Origin: Promicromonospora panici
GTDB taxonomy: Bacteria; Actinomycetota; Actinomycetes; Actinomycetales; Cellulomonadaceae
Assembly: GCF_900608595.1 (NCBI RefSeq)
Contig: NZ_UWYY01000016.1
Location: 123,117 to 187,116 of the forward strand
Reading direction: 5' to 3'
Length of the DNA: 64,000 nucleotides
The notes under the pieces were generated by a model that had not been told where the DNA came from, made no database searches, and saw only the letters and a program-made list of their open reading frames with translations. The position numbers and the translations under genes are program-made. Positions 35,647 to 44,495 of this stretch are shown here, one piece after another (positions within the stretch are counted from its first letter, which is position 1; each line of letters begins with the position of its first letter).

Positions 35647-37383
35647 TCAGCCTGCCCGGCAGAACACGTCACGCTTCGGAAGGGTGCCGTCCACCAGGAA
35701 CTTCGTGGTGGTCTCCAGGGCGCAGGGGTTGTCGTGCAGCACGTAGGCGCCGTGCCCACTCTGGTCGACAGTCACCAGACGCGACCGGTCACCGAACCTC
35801 TCCCTGGCGAGCTGACCGCCGCGCAGAGGCGTAGCCGGGTCCCGCTCGTTCTGCACAATCAGGATGTTCCGCTTGCCCTCCTGCGAGATCTCCGCCTGCT
35901 CGACGGGCTCGTACGGCCAGTACGCACACGGCGTGATGTTGGCCCCCGCGGCGCCGAACATCGGGTACTTCGCCCGATCCTCGGCTGCGGTGTCCTTGTA
36001 GTGCTGCACGTCCGTGGGCCACTCGGCGTCGTTGCAGCTCACCGAGAGGAACACCGTCAGCGCGTTGTCGGACTCCCACGGCTCCTCGGCGCCGGCCGAG
36101 GGGTCGGACTCGTCCACGGCGCTCCCGGCCGGGGCACCCACCAACGGACGGACCGGCGCGTCAGCGGCCAACTGCTTCACGACCCCGGCCACGTCGTCAG
36201 CCAAGACCAACTCCCAGATCTCGGCGATCTTGGGATACTGGACCGGGCTGTAGAGGTACCCGAAGTTAGCCATCCGAAAGATCACGCCGTCTACCCCGGC
36301 CATCGGTTGCTCGTCGAGCCGCTCGGCCAGCTCGAAGTAGGTGGCACGCACCTGGGCCGGGGTGCGACCCAGCCCGTAGCTGCCGTGCCGCTTGGCTGCC
36401 CACTTCGCGAAGTCAGGGAATGTCTCCTCCATGCCCGGACCCCACAAGCGGAGCACATCCTGGTTCAGGTGCGTGTCACCGATGTTGCTGTCCAGCACGA
36501 CGCGGTCGGCCCGGTCGGGGAACATCGCATCGTAGGTGGCGCCCAGTCCACTACCGTAGGAGTAGCCCAGGTAGTTCGCCTTCTCCTCGCCCAGCGCTGC
36601 CCGGATCTGGTCTAGGTCGCGCGCCGTGTTGGGCGTATTCAGGTGCTGTAGCAGCTCGGCGTCGGGCGACGCGGCGCACTGCTCGGCGATGCCCTTGACG
36701 ACCTTCGCCTGCGCTTCGACGGCAGCCTCGTCCACGGCGTAGGGAGGGAGGTTGCCGAAGTGCGGGGTCTCCGCGGTGAAGCCGCAACGCGCGGCCGTCG
36801 AGTGCCCGATACCGCGGGTGTCCATCGCGATGATGTCGTAGGCGTCCCGCACGCTCTTGGGCAGCCCATTGGACGCCAGCACTGTGGACAGCGTGAGCCC
36901 GGAGCCAGACGGGCCGCCCGGGTTCAGCAGCAGGATGCCGCGGCGCTTCTCCGGATCAGTACTGGCCATCCGCGAGATCATGAGGTCGATCTGCTCGCCG
37001 TCGGGCTCAGCGTAGTCCAGGGGCACCTGCACAGTCGCGCAGTCCAGCACGTACGGGAAGGCGTCCTCGACCACGTCGGCGGGACAGGTACCCCACTCCG
37101 CCGGCGCGGGGGTAGGTGCCTGCGCGGTCCTGACCGCCGTCGTCGTCATCGCGGTCGTTGCCGCCGCCGAGGCGGTTGTGGCGGACTGGTCGTCGGCCAG
37201 GGCGGGCACGCCGGCGGCAGCGCTCACCGAGGCCACCAGGCCCACGGCCAGCGTGACCGCGATTCCGCGACGTGCACCACTTCGAGGCAGCCACCGTCTC
37301 GGGCCTCGGGCCCCGGACGCGTCCGGTACAGGTACGACAGGTCCGTAATCGGTATGGGACAGCTTCGCGCGCTCTGGCATCAT
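35647..37383 (-). CDS. Secreted alpha/beta hydrolase, tripeptidyl aminopeptidase family
   Basis: 578 residues. A long basic n-region and hydrophobic stretch AVTLAVGLVASVSAAAGVPA predict export. The peptidase S33-like alpha/beta fold has the oxyanion segment LLNPGGPSGSG, nucleophile elbow GYSYGSGLG (Ser), acid in ERDPATPL and base in QSGHGAY; the C-terminal TAP-like domain is complete, with several Cys pairs. The family (Streptomyces Tap/Slp) releases N-terminal di- or tripeptides. An inverted element shared with the adjacent two-component operon lies 155 bases upstream of the start, suggesting control by that system. Confidence 0.88.
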   Translation of the reverse strand: MMPERAKLSHTDYGPVVPVPDASGARGPRRWLPRSGARRGIAVTLAVGLVASVSAAAGVPALADDQSATTASAAATTAMTTTAVRTAQAPTPAPAEWGTCPADVVEDAFPYVLDCATVQVPLDYAEPDGEQIDLMISRMASTDPEKRRGILLLNPGGPSGSGLTLSTVLASNGLPKSVRDAYDIIAMDTRGIGHSTAARCGFTAETPHFGNLPPYAVDEAAVEAQAKVVKGIAEQCAASPDAELLQHLNTPNTARDLDQIRAALGEEKANYLGYSYGSGLGATYDAMFPDRADRVVLDSNIGDTHLNQDVLRLWGPGMEETFPDFAKWAAKRHGSYGLGRTPAQVRATYFELAERLDEQPMAGVDGVIFRMANFGYLYSPVQYPKIAEIWELVLADDVAGVVKQLAADAPVRPLVGAPAGSAVDESDPSAGAEEPWESDNALTVFLSVSCNDAEWPTDVQHYKDTAAEDRAKYPMFGAAGANITPCAYWPYEPVEQAEISQEGKRNILIVQNERDPATPLRGGQLARERFGDRSRLVTVDQSGHGAYVLHDNPCALETTTKFLVDGTLPKRDVFCRAG

Positions 37384-37538
37384 GGCCTTTCCTTCAACAG
37401 AGTGGCTTCACTCCGGGAGCAGCCGATACTGAGCGACGACCAGCCCCCGAGGTCGGTCCGACCAGTCTTCGCGGGGTCCGGCGCGTCGCCCAGTGACGAG
37501 CCGTCACCGGCGCCCAGGAGGTTCGTCGTACCGACCCG

Positions 37539-37550
37539 TGACATGTGTCA
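37539..37550. promoter_or_regulatory. Putative response-regulator site 1
   Basis: TGACATGTGTCA inside GTGACATGTGTCAC, upstream of the peptidase gene. The same sequence in reverse stands before the histidine-kinase gene. The rest of 37384-37635 shows nothing else recognisable. Confidence 0.6.
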
Positions 37551-37635
37551 CGCCGGCCAGGTAGGTGTGCACCACCGAGTGCTGTTCGACGTCCGGTCGA
37601 CGTGGCGGCACTCGTTGGGCATGACCTCGCGGAGG

Positions 37636-38238
37636 TCAGATCCAGCCGCGTTCCTCCGCGAGCAGCACCGCCTGCTGGCGGGAGTCGACGGCGAGCTTTC
37701 CCAGCACAGCGGAGATGTGGTTGCGCACGGTGCCGGGGGCCAGCGACAGGGACCGGGCGATCTGGCCCGTCGTCTCGCCGCGCCGGCCGGCACGCAGGAC
37801 GTCGAGCTCACGGTCGGTCAGTGGGGAGCGTTCGTCGCTCAGGGCGTCGGCCGCGACCTCGGGGTCGACGTACCGCCCGCCGGCCGCGACGCGGCGGATG
37901 ACGGCGGCGACCTCGTCGGCCCCGCGGGACTTGGGCAGGAATCCGGCGGCCCCCGAGGCCAGCGCCCGCCGCAGGACGCCGGGTCGGGCGTGGCGGGTGA
38001 CGATCACGCACCGGGTCGCCAGGGTGCGGTTCAGCTTCTCGGCGACCTGGACGCCGTCCAGGTGCGGCATCTCGAGGTCCAGCAGGCAGACGTCAGGCGT
38101 CAGCCGCTGGGCCTCGGCGACCGCTTCGGCGCCGTCGGCGCACTCGGCCACGACCTCGATATCCGGTTCCAGGCGCAGCAGCGCGGCCAGCGCGGACCGG
38201 ATCATCCCCTCGTCGTCGGCGAGCAGCACCCGGATCAT
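37636..38238 (-). CDS. NarL/LuxR-family response regulator
   Basis: 200 residues. Receiver domain with phospho-acceptor Asp54 (DVCLLDLEMPH) and Lys in FLPKS; LuxR-type HTH TGQIARSLSLAPGTVRNHISAVLGKL near the C-terminus. It overlaps the kinase gene by four bases. DesR-type partners of DesK-like kinases have this size and layout. It probably binds the TGACATGTGTCA element found at two nearby promoters. Confidence 0.93.
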   Translation of the reverse strand: MIRVLLADDEGMIRSALAALLRLEPDIEVVAECADGAEAVAEAQRLTPDVCLLDLEMPHLDGVQVAEKLNRTLATRCVIVTRHARPGVLRRALASGAAGFLPKSRGADEVAAVIRRVAAGGRYVDPEVAADALSDERSPLTDRELDVLRAGRRGETTGQIARSLSLAPGTVRNHISAVLGKLAVDSRQQAVLLAEERGWI

Positions 38239-39533
38239 CCAGCAGTCCTTTCCTCGGCAGGGGTCGTCCCGGCCGGATTGTCGCCGGCGGGATCGTCACC
38301 GGTGGGGTTGTCTCCGGTCGGGTTGTCGTCGGCCGGGACGGTGACGACGACGGTGAACGTCTCGCCGTCGCGGCGCACCTCGAGGTCGCCGTCCACCTCG
38401 GCCGCCCGCCGGGCGATCCCGTCCAGGCCTGCACCGCCCGCGCTCCCGCGTATATCGGGGGCGTCGACGGCGACGTCGTTGGAGATCTCGTAGCGCCAGA
38501 ACCGGTCCGTGCGGGTGAGGGACAGGCGTGCCCACCGGCCGCCGCCGTGCCGGAGCACGTTCGTCGTCGTCTCGCGGACTACCGGTCCGAGCGCGGACGC
38601 CGGGGCGAGCGAGGTGTCGGGGTCCACCGTGGCCTCGGCCCTGGTGCCCGCCGCGCGCAGCAGGTCGACGGCGTTGGCGAGCTCGTCGCGCAGCGGGACG
38701 GAGCGGAAGCGGGTGGCCAGGTCGCGGGTGCCCTGCCGGGCGTCGTCCACGCTGGCGCGTGCGGCGCGCAGCTGTTCCATGCCCGCGTCCGGGTCGCGGG
38801 GCATGAGCCGCTCGGCGAGCTCCAGCTGGAGGGCGATGACCTGGAGGTGGTGCCCCTGCAGGTCGTGCACGTCGGTGGCGAGGCGGAGGCGCTCCTGGGT
38901 GGCCGCGAGCTTGGCCTCCGAGGCGCGGGCCCGGTCGAGCGTGACGAGCACGTCCCACCACCACAGCGACGAGACGGTCACGATCGGCAGGATGGCGGAC
39001 AAGAAGAGCACCTGGGGCCAGTTGGCGGCGGGAACCTCCCCCAGTGTGAGGCGGACGTCGATCACACAGAGCGCGACGAGCAGCGCGGTCGCAGCCAGCA
39101 CAACGCGCAAGCGGACTCCAGGCGGCCAGTTCACCAGCATGGCCACCTGGATCAGCGGCAGGACACCTACCACCCACACCCCGGTGGCGAGCCCAGCCGC
39201 GAGCCCATAGGCCGCCGAAAGCAGGAGCGGTGGGAGATGGCGCCGCCAGACCACCAGCGGCGCATCCACGGTGCGATGCCGGTAGTCGAGCAGCAGGGGC
39301 AGCGTCGCGAGCCACCACAGCAGCCCGCCCACGCCGACGGCTGCGGACGTGAGGCGGCCGAATCCACCCTCGACGAGAGTGTCCACCAGAAGGATCACGA
39401 TGATGAGCTGAGAGACCACGATCGCCAGCGCGACGTACCACCAGGTCGCGCTGATGCTCCGGGTCAGCCGCAGCGCGGTACGGGCCTCGATATCTGATGC
39501 GGCGACGGCGGAGCGATCGGACCGGCTGCTCAT
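38235..39533 (-). CDS. DesK-like sensor histidine kinase
   Basis: 432 residues: five or six membrane segments (about residues 28-195), a HisKA_3 dimerisation helix with phosphorylatable His in TDVHDLQGHHLQ, and a HATPase with N-box RETTTNVLRHG and G-box GAGLDGIARR. After the catalytic domain a repetitive acidic tail, DDNPTGDNPTGDDPAGDNPA, follows, which is not part of the family fold. The signal is unknown; membrane stress is common in this family. Confidence 0.92.
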   Translation of the reverse strand: MSSRSDRSAVAASDIEARTALRLTRSISATWWYVALAIVVSQLIIVILLVDTLVEGGFGRLTSAAVGVGGLLWWLATLPLLLDYRHRTVDAPLVVWRRHLPPLLLSAAYGLAAGLATGVWVVGVLPLIQVAMLVNWPPGVRLRVVLAATALLVALCVIDVRLTLGEVPAANWPQVLFLSAILPIVTVSSLWWWDVLVTLDRARASEAKLAATQERLRLATDVHDLQGHHLQVIALQLELAERLMPRDPDAGMEQLRAARASVDDARQGTRDLATRFRSVPLRDELANAVDLLRAAGTRAEATVDPDTSLAPASALGPVVRETTTNVLRHGGGRWARLSLTRTDRFWRYEISNDVAVDAPDIRGSAGGAGLDGIARRAAEVDGDLEVRRDGETFTVVVTVPADDNPTGDNPTGDDPAGDNPAGTTPAEERTAG

Positions 39534-39551
39534 TCGCCCAGGCTACGGGCA

Positions 39552-39563
39552 TGACACATGTCA
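39552..39563. promoter_or_regulatory. Putative response-regulator site 2
   Basis: TGACACATGTCA in the gap between the divergent kinase and SMP-protein genes, extended to CATGACA/TGTCATG arms. Reverse complement of the site at 37539. Confidence 0.6.
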
Positions 39564-39688
39564 TGGATGCGGCGTGCGAAGGCCCCGGAAGGCGGTGACA
39601 GGCCGGCACTTCTGGGCAGGGCTCGCGAGCGGTGGACTGGTGTCAGGACCGGGAACCGCCCCGACGTCCACAACCGCAGGAGCACACC

Positions 39689-40243
39689 ATGGACCTTATC
39701 GAGACCCTCCAGAACCTCCTCGGGCAGGTGCCCGAGTTCGTCCAGCCACTCATCGTCGCAGTCGCCGGCGCCATCCCCTTCATCGAGGGCGAGGGCGGCG
39801 CCGCGATCGGCATCATCGGCGGAATCAACCCGGTCGTCGCCGCGATCGCCGCGATGGCCGGCAACTTCCTCGTCGTCGCCGCGCTCGTGCTGCTCAGCTC
39901 CGGTGCGCGCAACGCCGTCGTCACGCGGCACCGGACGAGGGCGGCCGCGCGGGCCGGAGGGCCGGCAGGTGACGAGACCGTCCTGATGACCGCGCCGGCC
40001 GCGGCGGACGGCTCCCGGAGCGCCGTCCGCCGCGCGAAGTTCCAGCGTGCCTACGAGCGGTACGGCGTCCCCGGCGTCAGCCTGCTCGGACCGCTGCTCC
40101 TGCCCACGCACTTCACCGCCACCATGCTCGCCGCCTCCGGCGTCGGCAAGGCCCGCATCCTGATCTGGCAGGCCGCCGCCATCATCGCCTGGACCACGCT
40201 CACCGCCCTGGTCATCACCGGCGTCATACAGGCTGTCCGATGA
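39689..40243 (+). CDS. Small multidrug-export-type membrane protein
   Basis: 184 residues from the ATG behind CAGGAG. It has hydrophobic segments typical of PF06695 proteins: an IPFIEGEGGAAIGII re-entrant region, NPVVAAIAAMAGNFLVVAALVLL, LLGPLLLPTHFTATMLA and a C-terminal membrane helix. The family name is historical and transport has not been well shown. Being divergent from the kinase gene it may share its regulatory site. Confidence 0.75.
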   Translation: MDLIETLQNLLGQVPEFVQPLIVAVAGAIPFIEGEGGAAIGIIGGINPVVAAIAAMAGNFLVVAALVLLSSGARNAVVTRHRTRAAARAGGPAGDETVLMTAPAAADGSRSAVRRAKFQRAYERYGVPGVSLLGPLLLPTHFTATMLAASGVGKARILIWQAAAIIAWTTLTALVITGVIQAVR

Positions 40244-40396
40244 ACCGGCACCGCAGTCGGTCCTCAGCGGGCCCCGACTGGTCGGCATGACTCGCGGTCC
40301 GTTGAACGCTCCCGAGCCGTCGGTCTCCACCCGGCTCGCCACCGCGACCATCCAGGCGGATGCCGCCGTCCGCAGCCGCACACCTACAGTGGGTGC

Positions 40397-41050
40397 GTGC
40401 CACGTACCTACCGTTCTGCCGTTCGAGAGCAGGCCGCCGCATCGACCCGGGCCGCCATCCTGGACGCCGCGGAGGTGCTCTTCGCCGAGCACGGCTACCC
40501 GCGAGTGACCATCGCGCGGATCGCGCAGGAGGCCGGGGTGGCGCAGGGCACCGTCTACGCGTCCTTCGGGAACAAGCTCGCCTTGGTGCGCGGGCTCACC
40601 GAGCGCGCAGCGGAGGACGACCGCATCAGCTCAGCGCTCTCCGCCATCGCCAAGGCGTCGGACGGCGGCGAGATCGCCGGCCTGGCCGCACGCAGCACCG
40701 GAGACGTCGTCCGGCGGCACGGGCGCCTCATGGCCGTGCTGGTCAACAACGCGGCCGACACCGAGATCGGCGAGATCTTCGCCGGCACGAACCGGTTACT
40801 GCGCGAACGGTTCCGTCTCATCGCGGCTCGGCTGGCCACCGTGGGCGCGTTGCGCCGTGGCATGACGACCGCCCGGGCGACCGACGTCCTGATGTACTAC
40901 CTGAGCCCCGAGTCCTGGTTGCGGCTGCGTGGGCTCGGCTGGGGCTGGCCCGCGTGCCAGGACTGGCTCCGGCGCGAGCTGCTCTTCGCGCTGTGCGGGG
41001 ACCTGGACGACGTCGCCGACGAGTCGCCCAGGGCAAATTCGATGAAGTAG
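40397..41050 (+). CDS. TetR-family regulator
   Basis: 217 residues from a GTG. HTH VTIARIAQEAGVAQGTVYASFGNKLALVRGL at about 37-68. TACAGT eight bases before the GTG is a plausible -10 giving a leaderless transcript. The next gene, a GT1 glycosyltransferase, begins 13 bases after its stop, so the two are probably one unit in which the regulator senses a toxic aglycone. Confidence 0.88.
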   Translation: MPRTYRSAVREQAAASTRAAILDAAEVLFAEHGYPRVTIARIAQEAGVAQGTVYASFGNKLALVRGLTERAAEDDRISSALSAIAKASDGGEIAGLAARSTGDVVRRHGRLMAVLVNNAADTEIGEIFAGTNRLLRERFRLIAARLATVGALRRGMTTARATDVLMYYLSPESWLRLRGLGWGWPACQDWLRRELLFALCGDLDDVADESPRANSMK

Positions 41051-41063
41051 TACGCTAATAAAT

Positions 41064-42197
41064 ATGCGGATACTCTTCTCAAGTACGCCCGCCCACGGTC
41101 ACCTGCTGCCCCAGCTTCCGCTGGCGCGCGCCTTCAAGAACCGTGGTGACCAGGTAGCGGTCATGACCGCCGGTCTCTTCGCCCCGGTCCTGGACCCCGA
41201 GGGCATCGAGCTGCTGCCGGTCGGCCCCGGTGCGGACGTCCTCTTCGCGGAGTCGGCCCGCCGTACCGGCGTCGACGCGGCCGCGGACCCCACACCGGAA
41301 GCCGTCGCCGAGTTCTTCGCCGGCACCCGGATCGATCTGACGGCGGACGATGCCCTGGCCGCCGCCCGGGCCTTCGCGCCCGACCTGATCGTGGCCGAGG
41401 CGATGGACTTCGTCGGGCCGCTCGTGGCGGCGGCGCTGGAGGTCCCGCTGGCGACGCTGGCGTTCGGGCCGGCCATCCCCGCGGAGTTCACGGACGGGAT
41501 CAACCGGGTGGCCGCCGTCCGCTACGCGGAGCGCGGGCTGACACCCGTCCCAGCTCGGTGGTACCTCGACCCGTGCCCGGACCTGCTCCAGCCGCCCGGC
41601 TGGGACGCCCCGCAGGTGCGGCTGCCGCTGCGGCCGGAACCACACCAGGGTCCCGGCCCGGCGGCCGTCCCTGCCGCCGTGCCCGAGCGCGGCCACGGCC
41701 CCCGGGTGCTGGTCACGTTCGGCACCCACTTCTCGGACCCCGAGGTCCTGGACCCGATCCTCACCGAGCTGCGGGACGCGGGCGTGGACCTGGTGGTCAC
41801 GCTCGGCCTGACCGCGCGGACCGAGGACTTCGGCGCCGCGGGCGAGGGCGTCACATTCACCGGCTTCGTCCCGCTGGCCGAGCTGCTGCACGACGTCGAC
41901 CTGGTGGTCACCCACGGCGGCGCCGGCACCACTCTCGGCGCGCTGGCCCGCGGCCTGCCGCTCGTCGTCGTGCCGCAGGGCGCCGACCAGTTCCTCCAGG
42001 CAGCAGTGGTCGACGCGTCGGGCGCGGGCATCGCCGTGCAGCCCGGGCCCGACATGCCGCAGGCTGTGGCCAAGGCCGTCGGAACACTGCGCACGGACAC
42101 CGCATACACCGATGCGGCCCGCGCCGTGGCCCAGCAGATCCAGGCCATGCCAGCACCCGCCGAGGTCGCGACACAGCTGGCCGACGCCCTGAGCTGA
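41064..42197 (+). CDS. GT1 (macrolide-type) glycosyltransferase
   Basis: 377 residues. GT-B fold: N-terminal FSSTPAHGHLLPQLPLARAF for acceptor binding, and the C-terminal nucleotide-sugar block VVTHGGAGTTLGALARGLPLVVVPQGADQFLQA, with His and the ADQF segment intact. Such enzymes glycosylate macrolides, flavonoids or sterols with UDP- or TDP-sugars, as biosynthesis or as detoxification. Coupling with a TetR gene and absence of pathway genes favour detoxification. The start has no Shine-Dalgarno and sits in an AT-rich patch (GCTAATAAAT). Confidence 0.87.
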   Translation: MRILFSSTPAHGHLLPQLPLARAFKNRGDQVAVMTAGLFAPVLDPEGIELLPVGPGADVLFAESARRTGVDAAADPTPEAVAEFFAGTRIDLTADDALAAARAFAPDLIVAEAMDFVGPLVAAALEVPLATLAFGPAIPAEFTDGINRVAAVRYAERGLTPVPARWYLDPCPDLLQPPGWDAPQVRLPLRPEPHQGPGPAAVPAAVPERGHGPRVLVTFGTHFSDPEVLDPILTELRDAGVDLVVTLGLTARTEDFGAAGEGVTFTGFVPLAELLHDVDLVVTHGGAGTTLGALARGLPLVVVPQGADQFLQAAVVDASGAGIAVQPGPDMPQAVAKAVGTLRTDTAYTDAARAVAQQIQAMPAPAEVATQLADALS

Positions 42198-42234
42198 CAC
42201 CACGGTCGCTCCCAGGCCGGGTCCTGGCATGCGT

Positions 42235-42269
42235 GCTGCCCTGCCCTGCATCACGCCGGGCAGGGCAGC
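42235..42269 (+). terminator. Terminator after the glycosyltransferase
   Basis: 12-bp perfect arms GCTGCCCTGCCC (42235-42246) and complement (42258-42269), between convergent genes. Confidence 0.8.
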
Positions 42270-42296
42270 GCGCGACCCGTGCGAGCGGCTCGCCGG

Positions 42297-43244
42297 TCAG
42301 ACGGCCGACGTGCCCGTGCGCACGGTCCGAGCCGGGCGCGACCGCTTGGCGCGCTCCACGCGCCAGACCATGACGACGACCAGGACGTTCATCACCATGA
42401 GGATGATGACGGAGGCACCGGGCCCGGAGCCGGCACCGCGGTCGACCACCGACGAGCCGCCTCCTGCGAAGAGGGCGTTGACGATGCCCGCGAGCACGTT
42501 GTTGGAGACGTGGAAAGCCATCGCGGCTTCGAGCCCACCGCTGATCAGGCCCATGATCGCCGTGCACGCGGAGATGACGAACACGTAGCTGACGAACCAC
42601 GGGTCCAGGGACACATGGACCAGCGCGAACAGCGCCCCGGAGACAACGTTGCCGAACACCACCGCGAGGCGCGTGCTCGGGAAGAAGGACCCGGCAGCGG
42701 GGACGACCCCTCCCCGGAAGACTATTTCCTCACCCGCCGACTGCAACGGGGTGGCCAGGAGAGTGGCCACGAGGATGGCGATGGTGGGTGCCCCGATCTC
42801 GAACGCGCCCCATCCGGTCGACTCCGGCGCGATGAGTGCCGTCACGAGGAGGGCAAGGCCGACCAGGCCCGCAGCCCCCAGGAGATAGACACCCAGACGA
42901 CGCGGGTCGAAGGCGCGCCTGTGCCGGAACACCGCCCGCCACGGCACTTTCGCCATGCCCGCGACCAGCATCGTTGAGAGCACAGCGGTGATGGCGGTAC
43001 TGACGCCTGACGCGGCGATCGTGAGCGGTGTCAGTGCGGGCTTGTTCGGGTCTGCCGGGCCCTCGATCAGGACGACCACCTGGAAGACGATGACCTGGAC
43101 CACGAGCAGCATGACCGGGATCGCGATCAGGATGACCAGGGACTTCCAGGGCGGCATGCGGAAGTGGACGCCGAAAGGACGTTCGGGAATCGTCCCGGGC
43201 AACGGGCCCGTCACTGTCCGGCTCCCGACGACTCTGGTATGCAC
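42297..43244 (-). CDS. CPBP-family intramembrane metalloprotease
   Basis: 315 residues from the GTG at 43242-43244 with AAGAAAGG upstream. About eight membrane segments. The metal-site motifs are intact: SAGEEIVFRG (EExxxR), FALVHVSLDPWF, and AMAFHVSNNVLAG (HxxxN). The family includes prenyl-protein proteases and bacteriocin-immunity proteins. No bacteriocin gene is visible beside it. Substrate unknown. Confidence 0.85.
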   Translation of the reverse strand: MHTRVVGSRTVTGPLPGTIPERPFGVHFRMPPWKSLVILIAIPVMLLVVQVIVFQVVVLIEGPADPNKPALTPLTIAASGVSTAITAVLSTMLVAGMAKVPWRAVFRHRRAFDPRRLGVYLLGAAGLVGLALLVTALIAPESTGWGAFEIGAPTIAILVATLLATPLQSAGEEIVFRGGVVPAAGSFFPSTRLAVVFGNVVSGALFALVHVSLDPWFVSYVFVISACTAIMGLISGGLEAAMAFHVSNNVLAGIVNALFAGGGSSVVDRGAGSGPGASVIILMVMNVLVVVMVWRVERAKRSRPARTVRTGTSAV

Positions 43245-43333
43245 ACGATGAAGAACCTTTCTTGAGAGGGATCGACTGATCCGCTCTCGAGCAGACACTG
43301 TGCCCCCGGGGCAGACGCAAGCGCTCCGCCCTG

Positions 43334-43567
43334 TGCCCCTGGACACAGGGCGCCCGCCGGTTCGTGGACTACCGCTCGCACGTCACCGGCATCTCGAACC
43401 AGCTGCTGTCCCAGCGTCTCCGCGAGCTCGAGGTGCATCAACTGATCGAGCGGGTCGTGGTGCCGTCCACGCCGGTCCAGGTCCTCTACCGCCCGACGGA
43501 GCGGGGCAGCAGCCTGATGCGGGTGCTGCACCCGCTTATCGAGTGGAGTGCTACGCACGACGGCTGA
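43334..43567 (+). pseudogene. 5'-truncated HxlR-family regulator
   Basis: The reading frame carries RRFVDYRSHVTGISNQLLSQ followed by RLRELEVHQLIERVVVPSTP, the second half of an HxlR winged helix. The expected first 45 residues (Cys and the recognition of a GKW segment) are missing, replaced by unrelated sequence. A GTG at 43364 opens a 67-codon frame but could only make the wing. It is a remnant next to the divergent CPBP gene. Confidence 0.7.
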
Positions 43568-43593
43568 CGCCGGGACCTTGCCCGGCGTCAGCC
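43562..43593. terminator. Terminator at HxlR remnant
   Basis: 13-bp perfect arms GGCTGACGCCGGG (43562-43574) and complement (43581-43593), overlapping the HxlR stop codon and facing the MerR gene end. Confidence 0.8.
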
Positions 43594-43607
43594 AGCCCTT
43601 CGCTCAC

Positions 43608-44381
43608 TCACTCGGGTGCATCGTCCGAACCGCCCAGCGCCTCCTTGGCCCCTTGATCAGGCGCGGTTCCCATGGCCGGGCTGAGCTCGCGCGCTCGCCT
43701 CAGCACGTCCAGCTGAGCCGGGTTGTAGAGCGCCTGCAGAGCCTGGCCCACAGCGTTCCTCGCCGCCTCGGCCTCGCGGAATGTCCCGGCCTTGGTCTCC
43801 AAGGTCACCGACCTGTTGGCGCCGACAAACGGCGCCATCCATTCGGCGAGCGCCTGGCGCGTAGCGTCGTCCGCGTCCGCGGGGAGGTCGCGAAACGCTT
43901 CGTCGAGGTCCTCGTGGGGATTGGTTGCGAGGAGCTGACGCAACGCGTCCATCGACTCCTCCGAGAACAGCTGGGAGTAGATCGTCAGGAGCGCCCGGTC
44001 GTTGTCGCGCAAGGGCTGTGCGACTTCGTGGAACACGGTGGGCACGTCGGGAGTCGCGCCGGGCCGGGACAGCACGGCGAGCTCTTGCCGGACGCTTTGG
44101 ATCCGTTCGACCGTCGCCTCCAGCTCGGCGTCGATCTCCTGGAAGACGGAGGGGTGCCCGTGGGCGGCTGTCCCTAGCTCGGCGACCTGCGCCAACGAGA
44201 GCCCCAGGCCCGTCAGCCGCTTGATCTGTAGCAGCCGCGTCAGGTGGCACACCTCGTAGCGCTTGTTGTAGCCGTTGGGCTCGCGGTCGGGCTCCTCGAG
44301 CAGGCCGATCTCGTGGTAGTGGCGCACTGTCTTGACCGTCGTACCCGACAGCTCGGCGATCTCGCGCGTGCTCCACGTCAT
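43608..44381 (-). CDS. MerR-family regulator
   Basis: 257 residues. N-terminal MerR helix-turn-helix and wing: STREIAELSGTTVKTVRHYHEIGLL through YEVCHLTRLLQIKRLTGLGLSLAQVAEL, then a coiled-coil dimerisation helix and a C-terminal effector-like domain ending in ALYNPAQLDVLRRA. No Cys cluster of metal sensors is seen. Upstream, two CTAACGCT/CTTAACGCT repeats (near 44416 and 44440) may be its operator. The MarR gene lies 114 bases upstream on the same strand. A remnant of a homologous C-terminus occurs at 48234. Confidence 0.85.
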   Translation of the reverse strand: MTWSTREIAELSGTTVKTVRHYHEIGLLEEPDREPNGYNKRYEVCHLTRLLQIKRLTGLGLSLAQVAELGTAAHGHPSVFQEIDAELEATVERIQSVRQELAVLSRPGATPDVPTVFHEVAQPLRDNDRALLTIYSQLFSEESMDALRQLLATNPHEDLDEAFRDLPADADDATRQALAEWMAPFVGANRSVTLETKAGTFREAEAARNAVGQALQALYNPAQLDVLRRARELSPAMGTAPDQGAKEALGGSDDAPE

Positions 44382-44495
44382 GGTGCCTCGCTTCTTTCTC
44401 GGTGCTGCTGGCCGCTAACGCTCTCGGTGGTGCTAGCCCTTAACGCTTGCGCGGCGCTCACGCATCCAGACCAGTGCGGCTACGACTTGGGAACG

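Noticed and set aside
35427..35759. A 110-residue minus frame downstream of the peptidase
   Set aside because: No domain match, and it overlaps the peptidase 3' end and its terminator; no support as a gene.
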